NCBI GenBank assembly: GCA_910587075.1
Contig: CAJUKE010000002.1
Coordinates: 177,111-241,110, forward strand
DNA: 64,000 bases
Reading direction: 5' to 3'
DNA from: an uncultured Muribaculaceae bacterium
Lineage (GTDB): Bacteria > Bacteroidota > Bacteroidia > Bacteroidales > Muribaculaceae
Positions within the stretch are counted from its first letter, which is position 1; each line of letters begins with the position of its first letter. The notes under the pieces are model-generated. The model was given only the letters and a program-made list of their open reading frames with translations. It was not told where the DNA came from and searched no databases. The translations under genes were made by a program, and so were the position numbers. Positions 44,124-50,906 of this stretch are shown here, piece by piece.

Positions 44124-45212
44124 TTACAGGTAGCGGGCTACGGCGGAGGCCAGGCGGTTGGGCTGGTCGACGCGCTCGACCAGTTCGCCCTGGCGGTTGA
44201 TGATGAAGGTCGCGGGGAGTGCGCCGACGTTGTAGTCGCGCAGGGCCGCGGCGCCGTCCGACGGCGTGTTGTAAACCGTGATCCAGGGGAGGTTGGCCGC
44301 CGACTCGCGCCACTGGAACTCGTCGGCGTCGAGCGCCACCTGGTAGATTTCCAGCCCGCGGTCGCGGTATTGGTCGTAAATCTTGGCCAGTTCGAGGTTG
44401 AAGGCGGGCGACTCCTGGGCGGTGTAGGCCGTGAAGTTCAGGATCAGCACCTTACCCTTGGAGGCCTCGGCGTTGAGCGAGCGGCGCTCACCCTTGAGGT
44501 CGAGCAGCGCGATTTCGGGGAGCGAGATCTCGCGGGCCTCGATCGTGTCGGTCGGGAGGTAGTTCTGCCCCCGGTGGTTCACCAGGTACACCTGTTTGAG
44601 GAGCTTCGTGCGCGGGTCGTCGGGGCGTTGGCGGTCGTAGGCATTGGCCACGGCGCCGATAATGCGGAGGTCCGAGCGGTCCGAGGGGTCGAACACCGCC
44701 ACGTCGCCCACGCGGCGGAACACCGTGTAGTAGGCCACGATCCCCGCCGGGTCGCGGAGCACCTGCTGGGCAAGCTGGCGCTTGAGCGCCGGGTCGTAGC
44801 CCGCGGCCGCGGAGCCGCTCCGGGCCACCACTTCGGCTATCAGCGAGTTCACCGCCTGCATCTGTTCGGTGGCGGGCGAGCCGGAGAGGGTGGCCGTCGA
44901 TGCTATGTCTGGAGCCTGGGCCGAGAGCCCGACGGTCTCCAGCGAGTCAACCGGGAAGTAGGCCGAGCTCCCCCCGAGCGTCAGGCGGTACACCTCGGGG
45001 TGCCCCGCCGGGGCGAGGCTGAAGCTGTAGCGCCCCTCGGCGTCGAGGGTCACGGTGTCAACCGGGTACCACCCGTTGTTGTCGGGCGCTTCGAGCACGA
45101 GGTCCTTCCCCTCGGCTCCGGCGATCGAGCCCTCCACCGTCCATTTCTTTTCCGAGCAGCCGGCGAGCAGCAGCGCCGCCCCGGCCGCGAAAGCGAGTCT
45201 GTAGGCTTTCAT
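44124..45212 (-). CDS. Thioredoxin-fold (TlpA/AhpC-like) lipoprotein lacking CXXC
   Basis: 362 residues. The lipoprotein signal ends at LLLAGC (Cys19). An N-terminal DUF4369-like beta domain (WTVEGSIAGAEGKDLVLEA) is followed by a helical linker and a C-terminal thioredoxin fold (GKVLILNFTAYTAQESPAFN, LPATFIINRQGELVERVDQP). Where TlpA relatives have WCxxC, this one reads FTAYTAQESP, so no disulfide chemistry is expected. It is probably membrane-anchored, and it may bind rather than oxidise partners. It is the last gene of greA-HIT-this operon (7-bp gap from the HIT gene). ATG start. Confidence 0.82.
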   Translation of the reverse strand: MKAYRLAFAAGAALLLAGCSEKKWTVEGSIAGAEGKDLVLEAPDNNGWYPVDTVTLDAEGRYSFSLAPAGHPEVYRLTLGGSSAYFPVDSLETVGLSAQAPDIASTATLSGSPATEQMQAVNSLIAEVVARSGSAAAGYDPALKRQLAQQVLRDPAGIVAYYTVFRRVGDVAVFDPSDRSDLRIIGAVANAYDRQRPDDPRTKLLKQVYLVNHRGQNYLPTDTIEAREISLPEIALLDLKGERRSLNAEASKGKVLILNFTAYTAQESPAFNLELAKIYDQYRDRGLEIYQVALDADEFQWRESAANLPWITVYNTPSDGAAALRDYNVGALPATFIINRQGELVERVDQPNRLASAVARYL

Positions 45213-45219
45213 CTTGATA

Positions 45220-45615
45220 TTATTCGAAGTTGGCGGCGATTGAGGCGGCTATCTCGCGCATGCGCTCCTCGGGGAGCGAGAGCTTCGGCGCGCCGAAGTC
45301 CATCTCCCGGCCCGTCTGTAGCGGAAGCAGGTGTATGTGGGCGTGGGGCACGTCGAGCCCGATCACGGCCATCCCCACCTTCTTGCAGGGAATGGCGCGC
45401 TTTATGGCCGCGGCCACCCGCTTGGCGAAGAGCGTCAGCGCGGCGTAATCCTCGTCGGCGAGGTCGAATATATAGTCGGTTTCCCGGCGGGGGATCACCA
45501 GGACGTGACCCTCGGCCGCAGGGTTGATGTCAAGGAAAGCGAAGTGGCGCTCATCCTCGGCCACCTTGTAGGAGGGAATCTCCCCGGCGGCTATTCTTGA
45601 AAAAATCGAAGGCAT
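45220..45615 (-). CDS. HIT-family nucleotide hydrolase/transferase-like protein
   Basis: 131 residues. The histidine triad HAHIHLLPL is at 91-99, with FSRIAAGEIPSYKVAEDE at the N-terminus typical of the Hint/PKCI branch. Such proteins hydrolyse AMP-lysine or other nucleoside phosphoramidates; the physiological substrate is unknown. It lies 11 bp after greA and 7 bp before the TlpA-like gene. Confidence 0.93.
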   Translation of the reverse strand: MPSIFSRIAAGEIPSYKVAEDERHFAFLDINPAAEGHVLVIPRRETDYIFDLADEDYAALTLFAKRVAAAIKRAIPCKKVGMAVIGLDVPHAHIHLLPLQTGREMDFGAPKLSLPEERMREIAASIAANFE

Positions 45616-45626
45616 GGCGGCGCGGT

Positions 45627-46097
45627 TTAGAAGGCGATTTCCTGGATTTCGAACTTCATAACCCCGGCGGGCACGGTGATTTCCACCACGTCGCCCACCT
45701 TGTGGCCGAGCAGCCCCTTGGCGATGGGGGTCGACACCCCGATTTTCTTCTCGCGGAGGTTGGCTTCGGAGTCGGCCACGATGGTGTACTCCGTCACCAT
45801 GCCGTTGGCGGCGTTGCGCATCTTCACGCGCGAGAGTATGGCCACCTCGTCGGTCTGCAGCTTGCTCTCGTCGATGATGCGGGCGTTGGCCACGAGGTCC
45901 TTGAGCTTTGCGATTTTCATTTCGAGCATACCCTGCGCCTCCTTGGCGGCGTCGTATTCCGAGTTTTCCGAGAGGTCACCCTTGTCGCGGGCCTCGGCGA
46001 TGGCGGCCGACACGCGGGGGCGTTCGACGCTTTCGAGATAGGCTATCTCCTGCATTTTCTTCTGATAGCCGTCCTTTGTCATGTAAGTCAGAGCCAT
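45627..46097 (-). CDS. greA: Transcription elongation factor GreA
   Basis: 156 residues. N-terminal coiled coil (YQKKMQEIAYLESVERPRVS, EARDKGDLSENSEYDAAKE with the acidic DLSENSEYD tip) and C-terminal FKBP-like domain (EYTIVADSEANLREKKIGVS, PIAKGLLGHKVGDVVEI). GreA stimulates transcript cleavage in backtracked RNA polymerase. The frame is open far upstream, but the ATG at 46097 (MALTYMTKDGYQ) is the family start. A leader of about 170 nt separates it from its -7 box. It heads the greA-HIT-TlpA-like operon. Confidence 0.96.
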   Translation of the reverse strand: MALTYMTKDGYQKKMQEIAYLESVERPRVSAAIAEARDKGDLSENSEYDAAKEAQGMLEMKIAKLKDLVANARIIDESKLQTDEVAILSRVKMRNAANGMVTEYTIVADSEANLREKKIGVSTPIAKGLLGHKVGDVVEITVPAGVMKFEIQEIAF

Positions 46098-46270
46098 GAT
46101 ATTTCTTTTTTTAATATTAATCAGTAATAAAAAATCTTTTGCGGGCACGCAATAAAGAAAGCGCCTCGCCCCGGTTGCCGCCGGGGGAGACCCTGTCTCC
46201 GTTACTGCCATTTTCAAAGTCGCCGCGTGCGGGAGGCCCCCTCTTGGGCGCTCCGTCGCCCGCGGTAACG

Positions 46271-46278
46271 CGAAGTTA
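46271..46278 (-). promoter_or_regulatory. -7 box for greA (TAACTTCG)
   Basis: The minus strand reads TAACTTCGCG, about 174 bp upstream of the greA ATG. The intervening leader includes a ccccgg/ccgggg stem. Confidence 0.5.
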
Positions 46279-46510
46279 ACACTTTTCCCCCGTTCCGCCA
46301 AATCCCGCGCCCCTTTCCTCCCGCTTTCCCCCTTTCCCACCGCCTTTGCCCGCCTTCCCTCCCGCTTACCCTCCGCTTTCCATCACGCTTCCCTCCGCCC
46401 TTTCCCGCCATTACCCTCTCCATCCTCGTCGCATGCCCACCGCTTTCCCGCATTCCCTCCGCCAATTCCCAGCATAACCCTCCCCATTCTCGTCGCATCC
46501 CCGCCTCTTG
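46279..46510. repeat. Low-complexity pyrimidine-rich tail of the left inverted repeat
   Basis: About 230 bp of C/T-rich sequence on the plus strand made of degenerate ccgctttccc-type units. A G/A-rich counterpart of similar length lies next to the right copy at 49911-50155. Confidence 0.6.
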
Positions 46511-46648
46511 CAGCCAAGTCTTGGGAGAGCGCCCGGAGGGCGTGGGCCTGTGCGTGAACCCCACGAGGAGGTGCGGAGCGCCGTAGCGTGGGGCCATTGT
46601 AGTCGTTTGGGTGCAGTGAGCGCCCGGAGGGCGTGGGTCCGTGGTATC
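46511..46648 (+). repeat. 138-bp dispersed repeat, left copy
   Basis: Matches the reverse complement of 49773-49910 over the full 138 bp with about 12 mismatches and no gaps. It contains two direct copies of gcgcccggagggcgtggg, each a stem with a GGA loop (GGA at 46535 and 46626, 91 bp apart), and a central inverted repeat ccccacg / cgtgggg. Confidence 0.88.
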
Positions 46649-46682
46649 AACCAGGGGATTTGCATATAATGTATCGTAAACT

Positions 46683-46690
46683 TATTTTTG
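46683..46690 (+). promoter_or_regulatory. -7 box upstream of the 208-residue gene (TATTTTTG)
   Basis: TATTTTTGCG fits TAnnTTTG, 23 bp before the TTG start at 46713, within an AT-rich stretch right after the left repeat. Confidence 0.45.
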
Positions 46691-46712
46691 CGAAAAATAT
46701 TTTAATAAACTC

Positions 46713-47339
46713 TTGCAAAAGCGAAAACTATTTTGTGTATTTGAGAACGCCGAGTTGTTTGACAGGGCCATAATCGAATTAACGCCGGGCTATAGATTGT
46801 TCGACGCCTGGGTTCGAGGAGGAAAGCATTCAATTGATATGTTGGAAATCGCCACTACAAACGGAACACCTTCGACTCTGCGCGTCAAATCGATTGACAA
46901 CAGTATCGACAACGTGCTGCTTGACAGCCGTGAGGTTTCCGACTTACGAGTGAAATTCGATTTCAAATTCGCGTTCGGGAGCTTCGATAAGAAGTACTAT
47001 GTGTGCGACCTCGTGCAGAGAGATGAGAATTGGAATCTGTTGGGTGCCACCTCGATTGTTGTCTATGAACCCCAAAACCAATCCGCGTCGGCTTCCGGCC
47101 AGATCGCGTCAACCGCCTCTGACGGCGAGAGGCTGACGGTGGGGCTCAGCGAGCCGGCGCCCGAGGGCGCGGCAATGGTTGTCTCCAACGTTCTCGATGG
47201 CTCGGGCTACACCGCCCTCGATGTCGAAGAGGGGGCTGATTCCGCCACCTTGGAGGTGGGCCACCTCAAGCCGGGCATCTACGTCGTGGCCTACAGCGTC
47301 GGCGGCGAGACGGTTGACACGGCCAAGTTCGCCAAATAA
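46713..47339 (+). CDS. Uncharacterised protein with sorting-type C-terminal tail, possibly N-terminally truncated
   Basis: 208 residues from a TTG start. I do not recognise residues 1-125 (LFDAWVRGGKHSIDMLEIAT, FKFAFGSFDKKYYVCDLVQR). Residues about 140-208 resemble a type IX sorting domain (GLSEPAPEGAAMVVSNVLDG, HLKPGIYVVAYSVGGE). No signal peptide is visible, which is odd for such a tail and suggests loss of the 5' end or a start-site error. The first 370 bp are visibly less G+C-rich than the surroundings, and the tail returns to host-like composition. It lies inside the pair of inverted 138-bp repeats. Confidence 0.55.
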   Translation: MQKRKLFCVFENAELFDRAIIELTPGYRLFDAWVRGGKHSIDMLEIATTNGTPSTLRVKSIDNSIDNVLLDSREVSDLRVKFDFKFAFGSFDKKYYVCDLVQRDENWNLLGATSIVVYEPQNQSASASGQIASTASDGERLTVGLSEPAPEGAAMVVSNVLDGSGYTALDVEEGADSATLEVGHLKPGIYVVAYSVGGETVDTAKFAK

Positions 47340-47691
47340 CGGCTCCTCGGCCTCATCCAAAATTCACCTACCATAGCCGGGCGCCCCGGGGCATCAAGCC
47401 TCGGGGCGACCTCGCGTTTGCGGCATATGGTGAATCGGGCGGAAATTTGGGGCTGAAATTTGTTAATCGGGCGAGTTTTTCGGGGAAAAGTTTTGCGGAT
47501 AGGGGAAAATAACATACATTTGCAGATGTTTCGTTATCGGGTGAAAGTCCGAAAAGCGATTTCAGGCATTCCGAAGCGCGGAATCTTACGTTTTGGCTTG
47601 CATTTTGCTCGCCTATCCGCGCTATCTTTCAGTTTTTGCCACCAGTCAAAGAAGAGAATTATTAATCGTTTTACCAACCAACATTCGCTTT
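47340..47691 (+). other. Intergenic region and long leader before the 660-residue gene
   Basis: A possible -7 box TACATTTG at 47515-47522 leaves a leader of about 165 nt. It contains a short attccg/cggaat hairpin (around 47567-47583). No known riboswitch or small gene was recognised. Confidence 0.4.
47515..47522 (+). promoter_or_regulatory. -7 box before the 660-residue gene (TACATTTG)
   Basis: TACATTTGCA fits TAnnTTTG; it is the best box in the 352-bp gap. Confidence 0.5.
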
Positions 47692-49674
47692 ATGAAAAAA
47701 AGCTTTACTCTTAAAGCAGCGGCGTTCGGCCTCGCGGTCGTAACCGCGTTTGGTGCGTCCGCCTTAACATCGCGCAATGGCGAAAGCCTGTCGCTGCAGA
47801 GAATGGGCGGTATCCCCATCAACCAGTCCGGCAAAACAGTGAAGGTTTCAAACCTCGCTAAAAACAGCTTTGGCGTTTATGGCCTTAAGCACTACTCCAA
47901 CCTTGTCTCGCAACTGGACCTGACCACTGAAGCCGCCTCCAGGGCATTCGAGTTCTATGGAGACTGGGAGGACGCTGGCACTCTCACCTACACCTACTTC
48001 AGCCTGTATAAGGCGAATATGATTCCTGAAAATGGTACCGAGCCTTATGTCAAGACATACTCGTATCAAAAACGCGTTCACCGTCAGAACGACCAGCAGT
48101 TCCAGATCAAAATCTCCGGCTGGGACGAGTTCACCGCTGCGGAAGCCGGAATCGCTACTCCGGGTGTGGAGCTGATTCTGACTGTTACCCCGGCAAAAGA
48201 CGCTGCCGGCAAAGTCATCGGTATCGTGTCGACCGAGGAGACGGGCGCTCCATTAGGTTGGAAACTGGAGTATAACACTGCAGGCGATGTAATGGATATG
48301 TATTACTACGATGCATACACATGGTTTAAAAACGCATCCAAATACACTTCGATTAGCAACTCATTGCTGACCATGTTCGCGCAAGAATCAACTTACGACT
48401 ACAGCAATGGTACGTTTGAGATTCTGCCTGTGTATAGCGGTCCGAGCACTGATGCGGATGTTGCCTTACTTTCCCTCCCCATCGGTGACAAAAACGCACA
48501 AAATGAATACACCAGCTTTTGGTATGATACCATTAAGCTCTCGGGTAAGTTCTACAACTACGAAGCTGATGTTTTGACCAATCAAGGTTACTTCTATCGC
48601 AATGCCGGGGAAACTGCCGGTCATTACACCGCGCCTTTCGAACTTAATGACAATACGCAGGGCGTTGTCAAGATAGTAGCCGGTAAGTTGGATGAAACTA
48701 CCCTCGACCAGGAGTTCCAGTCTATGATGGCGGCTGTTGACAACCCCACCTCTGATATGGCGGTGTTGACCACTCCCGAAGGTTGGTTCGATCTTGATGT
48801 TAACAACTACGCGGACGGCATATATTCTCTCGTGTTCGCATATACCGATGGCAAACCGACTGAAAGCGGCAATCTTTCCTACACCTATGGAGCGTATACA
48901 GTTGCCCTTATCGGCTCTGAATTCGTTCAGGATGGGTTCGCTAATTATAATGACGTCTTTGTATCGGCGTTTGTCGGCTTATTCACTGACAAAAATGGAA
49001 ATTCTTTAACTCCTGAGCAAATGGGACTTCCGAGCGATTTCAAGGCCAACTGCCGTGTTCAGAAATCGGAAAAGAGTGCAGGAAGCTATCGCCTTGCACA
49101 GCCTTACAGCAAAATGGACATACCCAAAGGCTCGCAGTTCTCTTATCTGCCTGACTACGACTATGTTTATTACAATGTGGCGGATCCTGCGAAAGCTTAT
49201 GTTGATTTAATGCTCGGTGGCTTGACTATAACATTAGGAAGCCAGACCAGCAGCACAACCTATATTATGTGCCCCGCCTCTTCGGAAATGGCATTTGATA
49301 ACGCTAACCTAGAGACTAATCCTTGGGGTACTTTCGCCGACAACAAGCTTACATTCGCTGGGCGTAACTACATCGAATCAGGCGTTACCTCCAGTGGCCA
49401 GCAGTATCAGGAAGAGATGGGTCCCCTTATGTCTTTCCTCTATGACTTGAATAGCGGGAAATATGTCGGCTATAGGGCTGCCAAGCCTGAAGCGTTCCTC
49501 ATCGAGACTGGCGCTGTTGACGCTATCGAGAACGTTGAGGCAGAAGGTGCCGCTGACGCTAACGCTCCCGCAGAGTACTTCAACCTCCAGGGTCAGAAGG
49601 TTCTCAACCCCGCCGCCGGTCAGCTCGTAATCAAGAAGCAGGGCAGCAAGGTTACCAAAATCATCGCCCAGTAA
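47692..49674 (+). CDS. Secreted protein with C-terminal sorting motif, unknown function
   Basis: 660 residues from the ATG at 47692. Signal peptide FTLKAAAFGLAVVTAFGASA. The body is beta-rich with many Tyr/Asn/Ser and no family I recognise. The C-terminus (PAEYFNLQGQKVLNPAAGQL then VIKKQGSKVTKIIAQ) is the short sorting motif common in Muribaculaceae and Prevotella secreted proteins and also found at the end of the 642-residue protein at 52485. Base composition is lower in G+C than neighbours (many AAA, TAT, AAT codons), pointing to acquisition. A strong terminator follows and the 138-bp repeat lies just beyond it. Confidence 0.75.
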   Translation: MKKSFTLKAAAFGLAVVTAFGASALTSRNGESLSLQRMGGIPINQSGKTVKVSNLAKNSFGVYGLKHYSNLVSQLDLTTEAASRAFEFYGDWEDAGTLTYTYFSLYKANMIPENGTEPYVKTYSYQKRVHRQNDQQFQIKISGWDEFTAAEAGIATPGVELILTVTPAKDAAGKVIGIVSTEETGAPLGWKLEYNTAGDVMDMYYYDAYTWFKNASKYTSISNSLLTMFAQESTYDYSNGTFEILPVYSGPSTDADVALLSLPIGDKNAQNEYTSFWYDTIKLSGKFYNYEADVLTNQGYFYRNAGETAGHYTAPFELNDNTQGVVKIVAGKLDETTLDQEFQSMMAAVDNPTSDMAVLTTPEGWFDLDVNNYADGIYSLVFAYTDGKPTESGNLSYTYGAYTVALIGSEFVQDGFANYNDVFVSAFVGLFTDKNGNSLTPEQMGLPSDFKANCRVQKSEKSAGSYRLAQPYSKMDIPKGSQFSYLPDYDYVYYNVADPAKAYVDLMLGGLTITLGSQTSSTTYIMCPASSEMAFDNANLETNPWGTFADNKLTFAGRNYIESGVTSSGQQYQEEMGPLMSFLYDLNSGKYVGYRAAKPEAFLIETGAVDAIENVEAEGAADANAPAEYFNLQGQKVLNPAAGQLVIKKQGSKVTKIIAQ

Positions 49675-49707
49675 TCCCCCGGCCAATAGGCCGACACCAC
49701 CCATAAC

Positions 49708-49740
49708 GAAGCCGCGCTCCCACCCCGGGAGCGCGGCTTC
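49708..49740 (+). terminator. Terminator after the 660-residue gene
   Basis: Perfect 14-bp stem gaagccgcgctccc / gggagcgcggcttc (49708-49721, 49727-49740) with a 5-nt loop, 34 bp after the stop. Confidence 0.75.
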
Positions 49741-49772
49741 CCGCATATATATGCGCGCAATAACGCACCAGA

Positions 49773-49910
49773 GATACCACGAACCCACGCCCTCCGGGCG
49801 CTCGCTGCCTCCACACGACTACAATAGCCCCACGCTACGGCGCTCCGCGCCTGCTCGTGGGGTTCACGCGCGGGCCCACGCCCTCCGGGCGCTCTCTCAA
49901 AACTTGGCTG
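49773..49910 (-). repeat. 138-bp dispersed repeat, right copy (inverted)
   Basis: Reverse-complement partner of 46511-46648, about 91% identical by eye with no gaps. Both cgccctccgggcg hairpins and the central ccccacg/cgtgggg stem are conserved. Confidence 0.88.
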
Positions 49911-50155
49911 AAATGGGCGGGGTGGCGGAAGCCGGGGCAGGTTGGGGTGCGTAAGTCGTGGAGGAGAGGGGGGCGGAAGTCGGGGGGATGCGTAAGTAGG
50001 GGAGAGGAGGATGGAAGTTATGGTGGGGCGGGGATGTGGGGTCGGGGGTGGGATGGGGCGGCGGAAGTTGGGGCGGCGGGGCGTGGGCGGTGGCAAAAGG
50101 TGCGGAAACGGGGTTGGAGGGGCGGCAAAATGACGGCGAAAGGCGGAAATTCACA
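49911..50155. repeat. Low-complexity purine-rich tail of the right inverted repeat
   Basis: About 245 bp of G-rich sequence with degenerate ggcggaagt / gtgcgtaagt units. It corresponds in position and strand bias to 46279-46510. Confidence 0.6.
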
Positions 50156-50218
50156 GAAGTTATGAAAAATACATTTATTTTAACTGAACTATTTGTATAA
50201 TATGCGGTTTATTTAGTT

Positions 50219-50226
50219 TATATTTG
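50219..50226 (+). promoter_or_regulatory. -7 box before the 155-residue gene (TATATTTG)
   Basis: TATATTTGCA fits TAnnTTTG in an AT-rich stretch, 93 bp before the ATG at 50319. Confidence 0.55.
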
Positions 50227-50318
50227 CATATCTTTAGTTTGTTTATACAACGGGAGACTTAAAAGTATCAATTATTAAGTATTTTTATTTAAAACCATTT
50301 TAATCACACACAAATCTG

Positions 50319-50786
50319 ATGAGGAAACAATTTTTACTCTTCGCGCTGTTGGTGGCGGCGGTCTTCTCGGCCGGCGCGGCCGAGGTCGCGCTCCGCGTGA
50401 CCGGCATCGACGGCGGCGAGTCGGTGTTCCTGCTCGACAGGCAACCCGAGGTGGCTTTTCTCGCCGGGAAGCTGCAGGTGACCACGGCCGACGAGCAGCC
50501 CGTGGTGTTCGAACTCGACGACGTTGCCTCGATTGATTTTCCCGGCGCGCAGTCGGGTGTAGGCTCGACGGACGCCCCCGCGGCGGGAATAACCGTAGCG
50601 GTAAGCGGCTCGGCGGTTACCTTCGGCAATATCCCCGCCGGGAGCATGGTGGAGGTGTTCAGCGCCTCGGGCGCCGCGGTCAAGGCACTCCGGGCCTCCG
50701 GGAACCTGACGCTCGACCGCTCGGAACTCCCCTCCGGGGTCTACATCGTGAGAATCAACAATTTCGTGACCAAGGTGGCGTTTTAG
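50319..50786 (+). CDS. Small secreted protein with sorting-type tail
   Basis: 155 residues. Signal peptide FLLFALLVAAVFSAGAA. A short beta-rich segment (VTTADEQPVVFELDDVASID) is followed by a C-terminal domain (VTFGNIPAGSMVEVFSASGA, ELPSGVYIVRINNFVTKVAF) like a type IX sorting domain. So little precedes the tail that it may be a minimal surface-displayed module. Function is not known. It is 120 bp before the FISUMP protein gene. Confidence 0.7.
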   Translation: MRKQFLLFALLVAAVFSAGAAEVALRVTGIDGGESVFLLDRQPEVAFLAGKLQVTTADEQPVVFELDDVASIDFPGAQSGVGSTDAPAAGITVAVSGSAVTFGNIPAGSMVEVFSASGAAVKALRASGNLTLDRSELPSGVYIVRINNFVTKVAF

Positions 50787-50799
50787 TAAGTATTAAGGC

Positions 50800-50823
50800 A
50801 GAGTTATGAGGTATGAGGTAAAT
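50800..50823. repeat. 24-bp dispersed repeat, copy 1
   Basis: Begins agagttatgaggtatg and ends gaggtaaat. It matches 57097-57120 with one mismatch. Each copy consists of near-tandem ttatgag/gtatgag units. Confidence 0.65.
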
Positions 50824-50906
50824 TCTCGATTCTCTTGAATTCATATCATTGATTCTCGTACTTAATTTTCGCGACCTGTTAAATAATCCAGTCGATAATA
50901 TTCAAT

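Noticed and set aside
46279..46510. Coding region in the CT-rich tract before greA
   Set aside because: Open frames there are products of low complexity, and greA has a clear start at 46097.
47523..47691. Riboswitch in the leader of the 660-residue gene
   Set aside because: Only a short hairpin is visible; no conserved riboswitch core was recognised.
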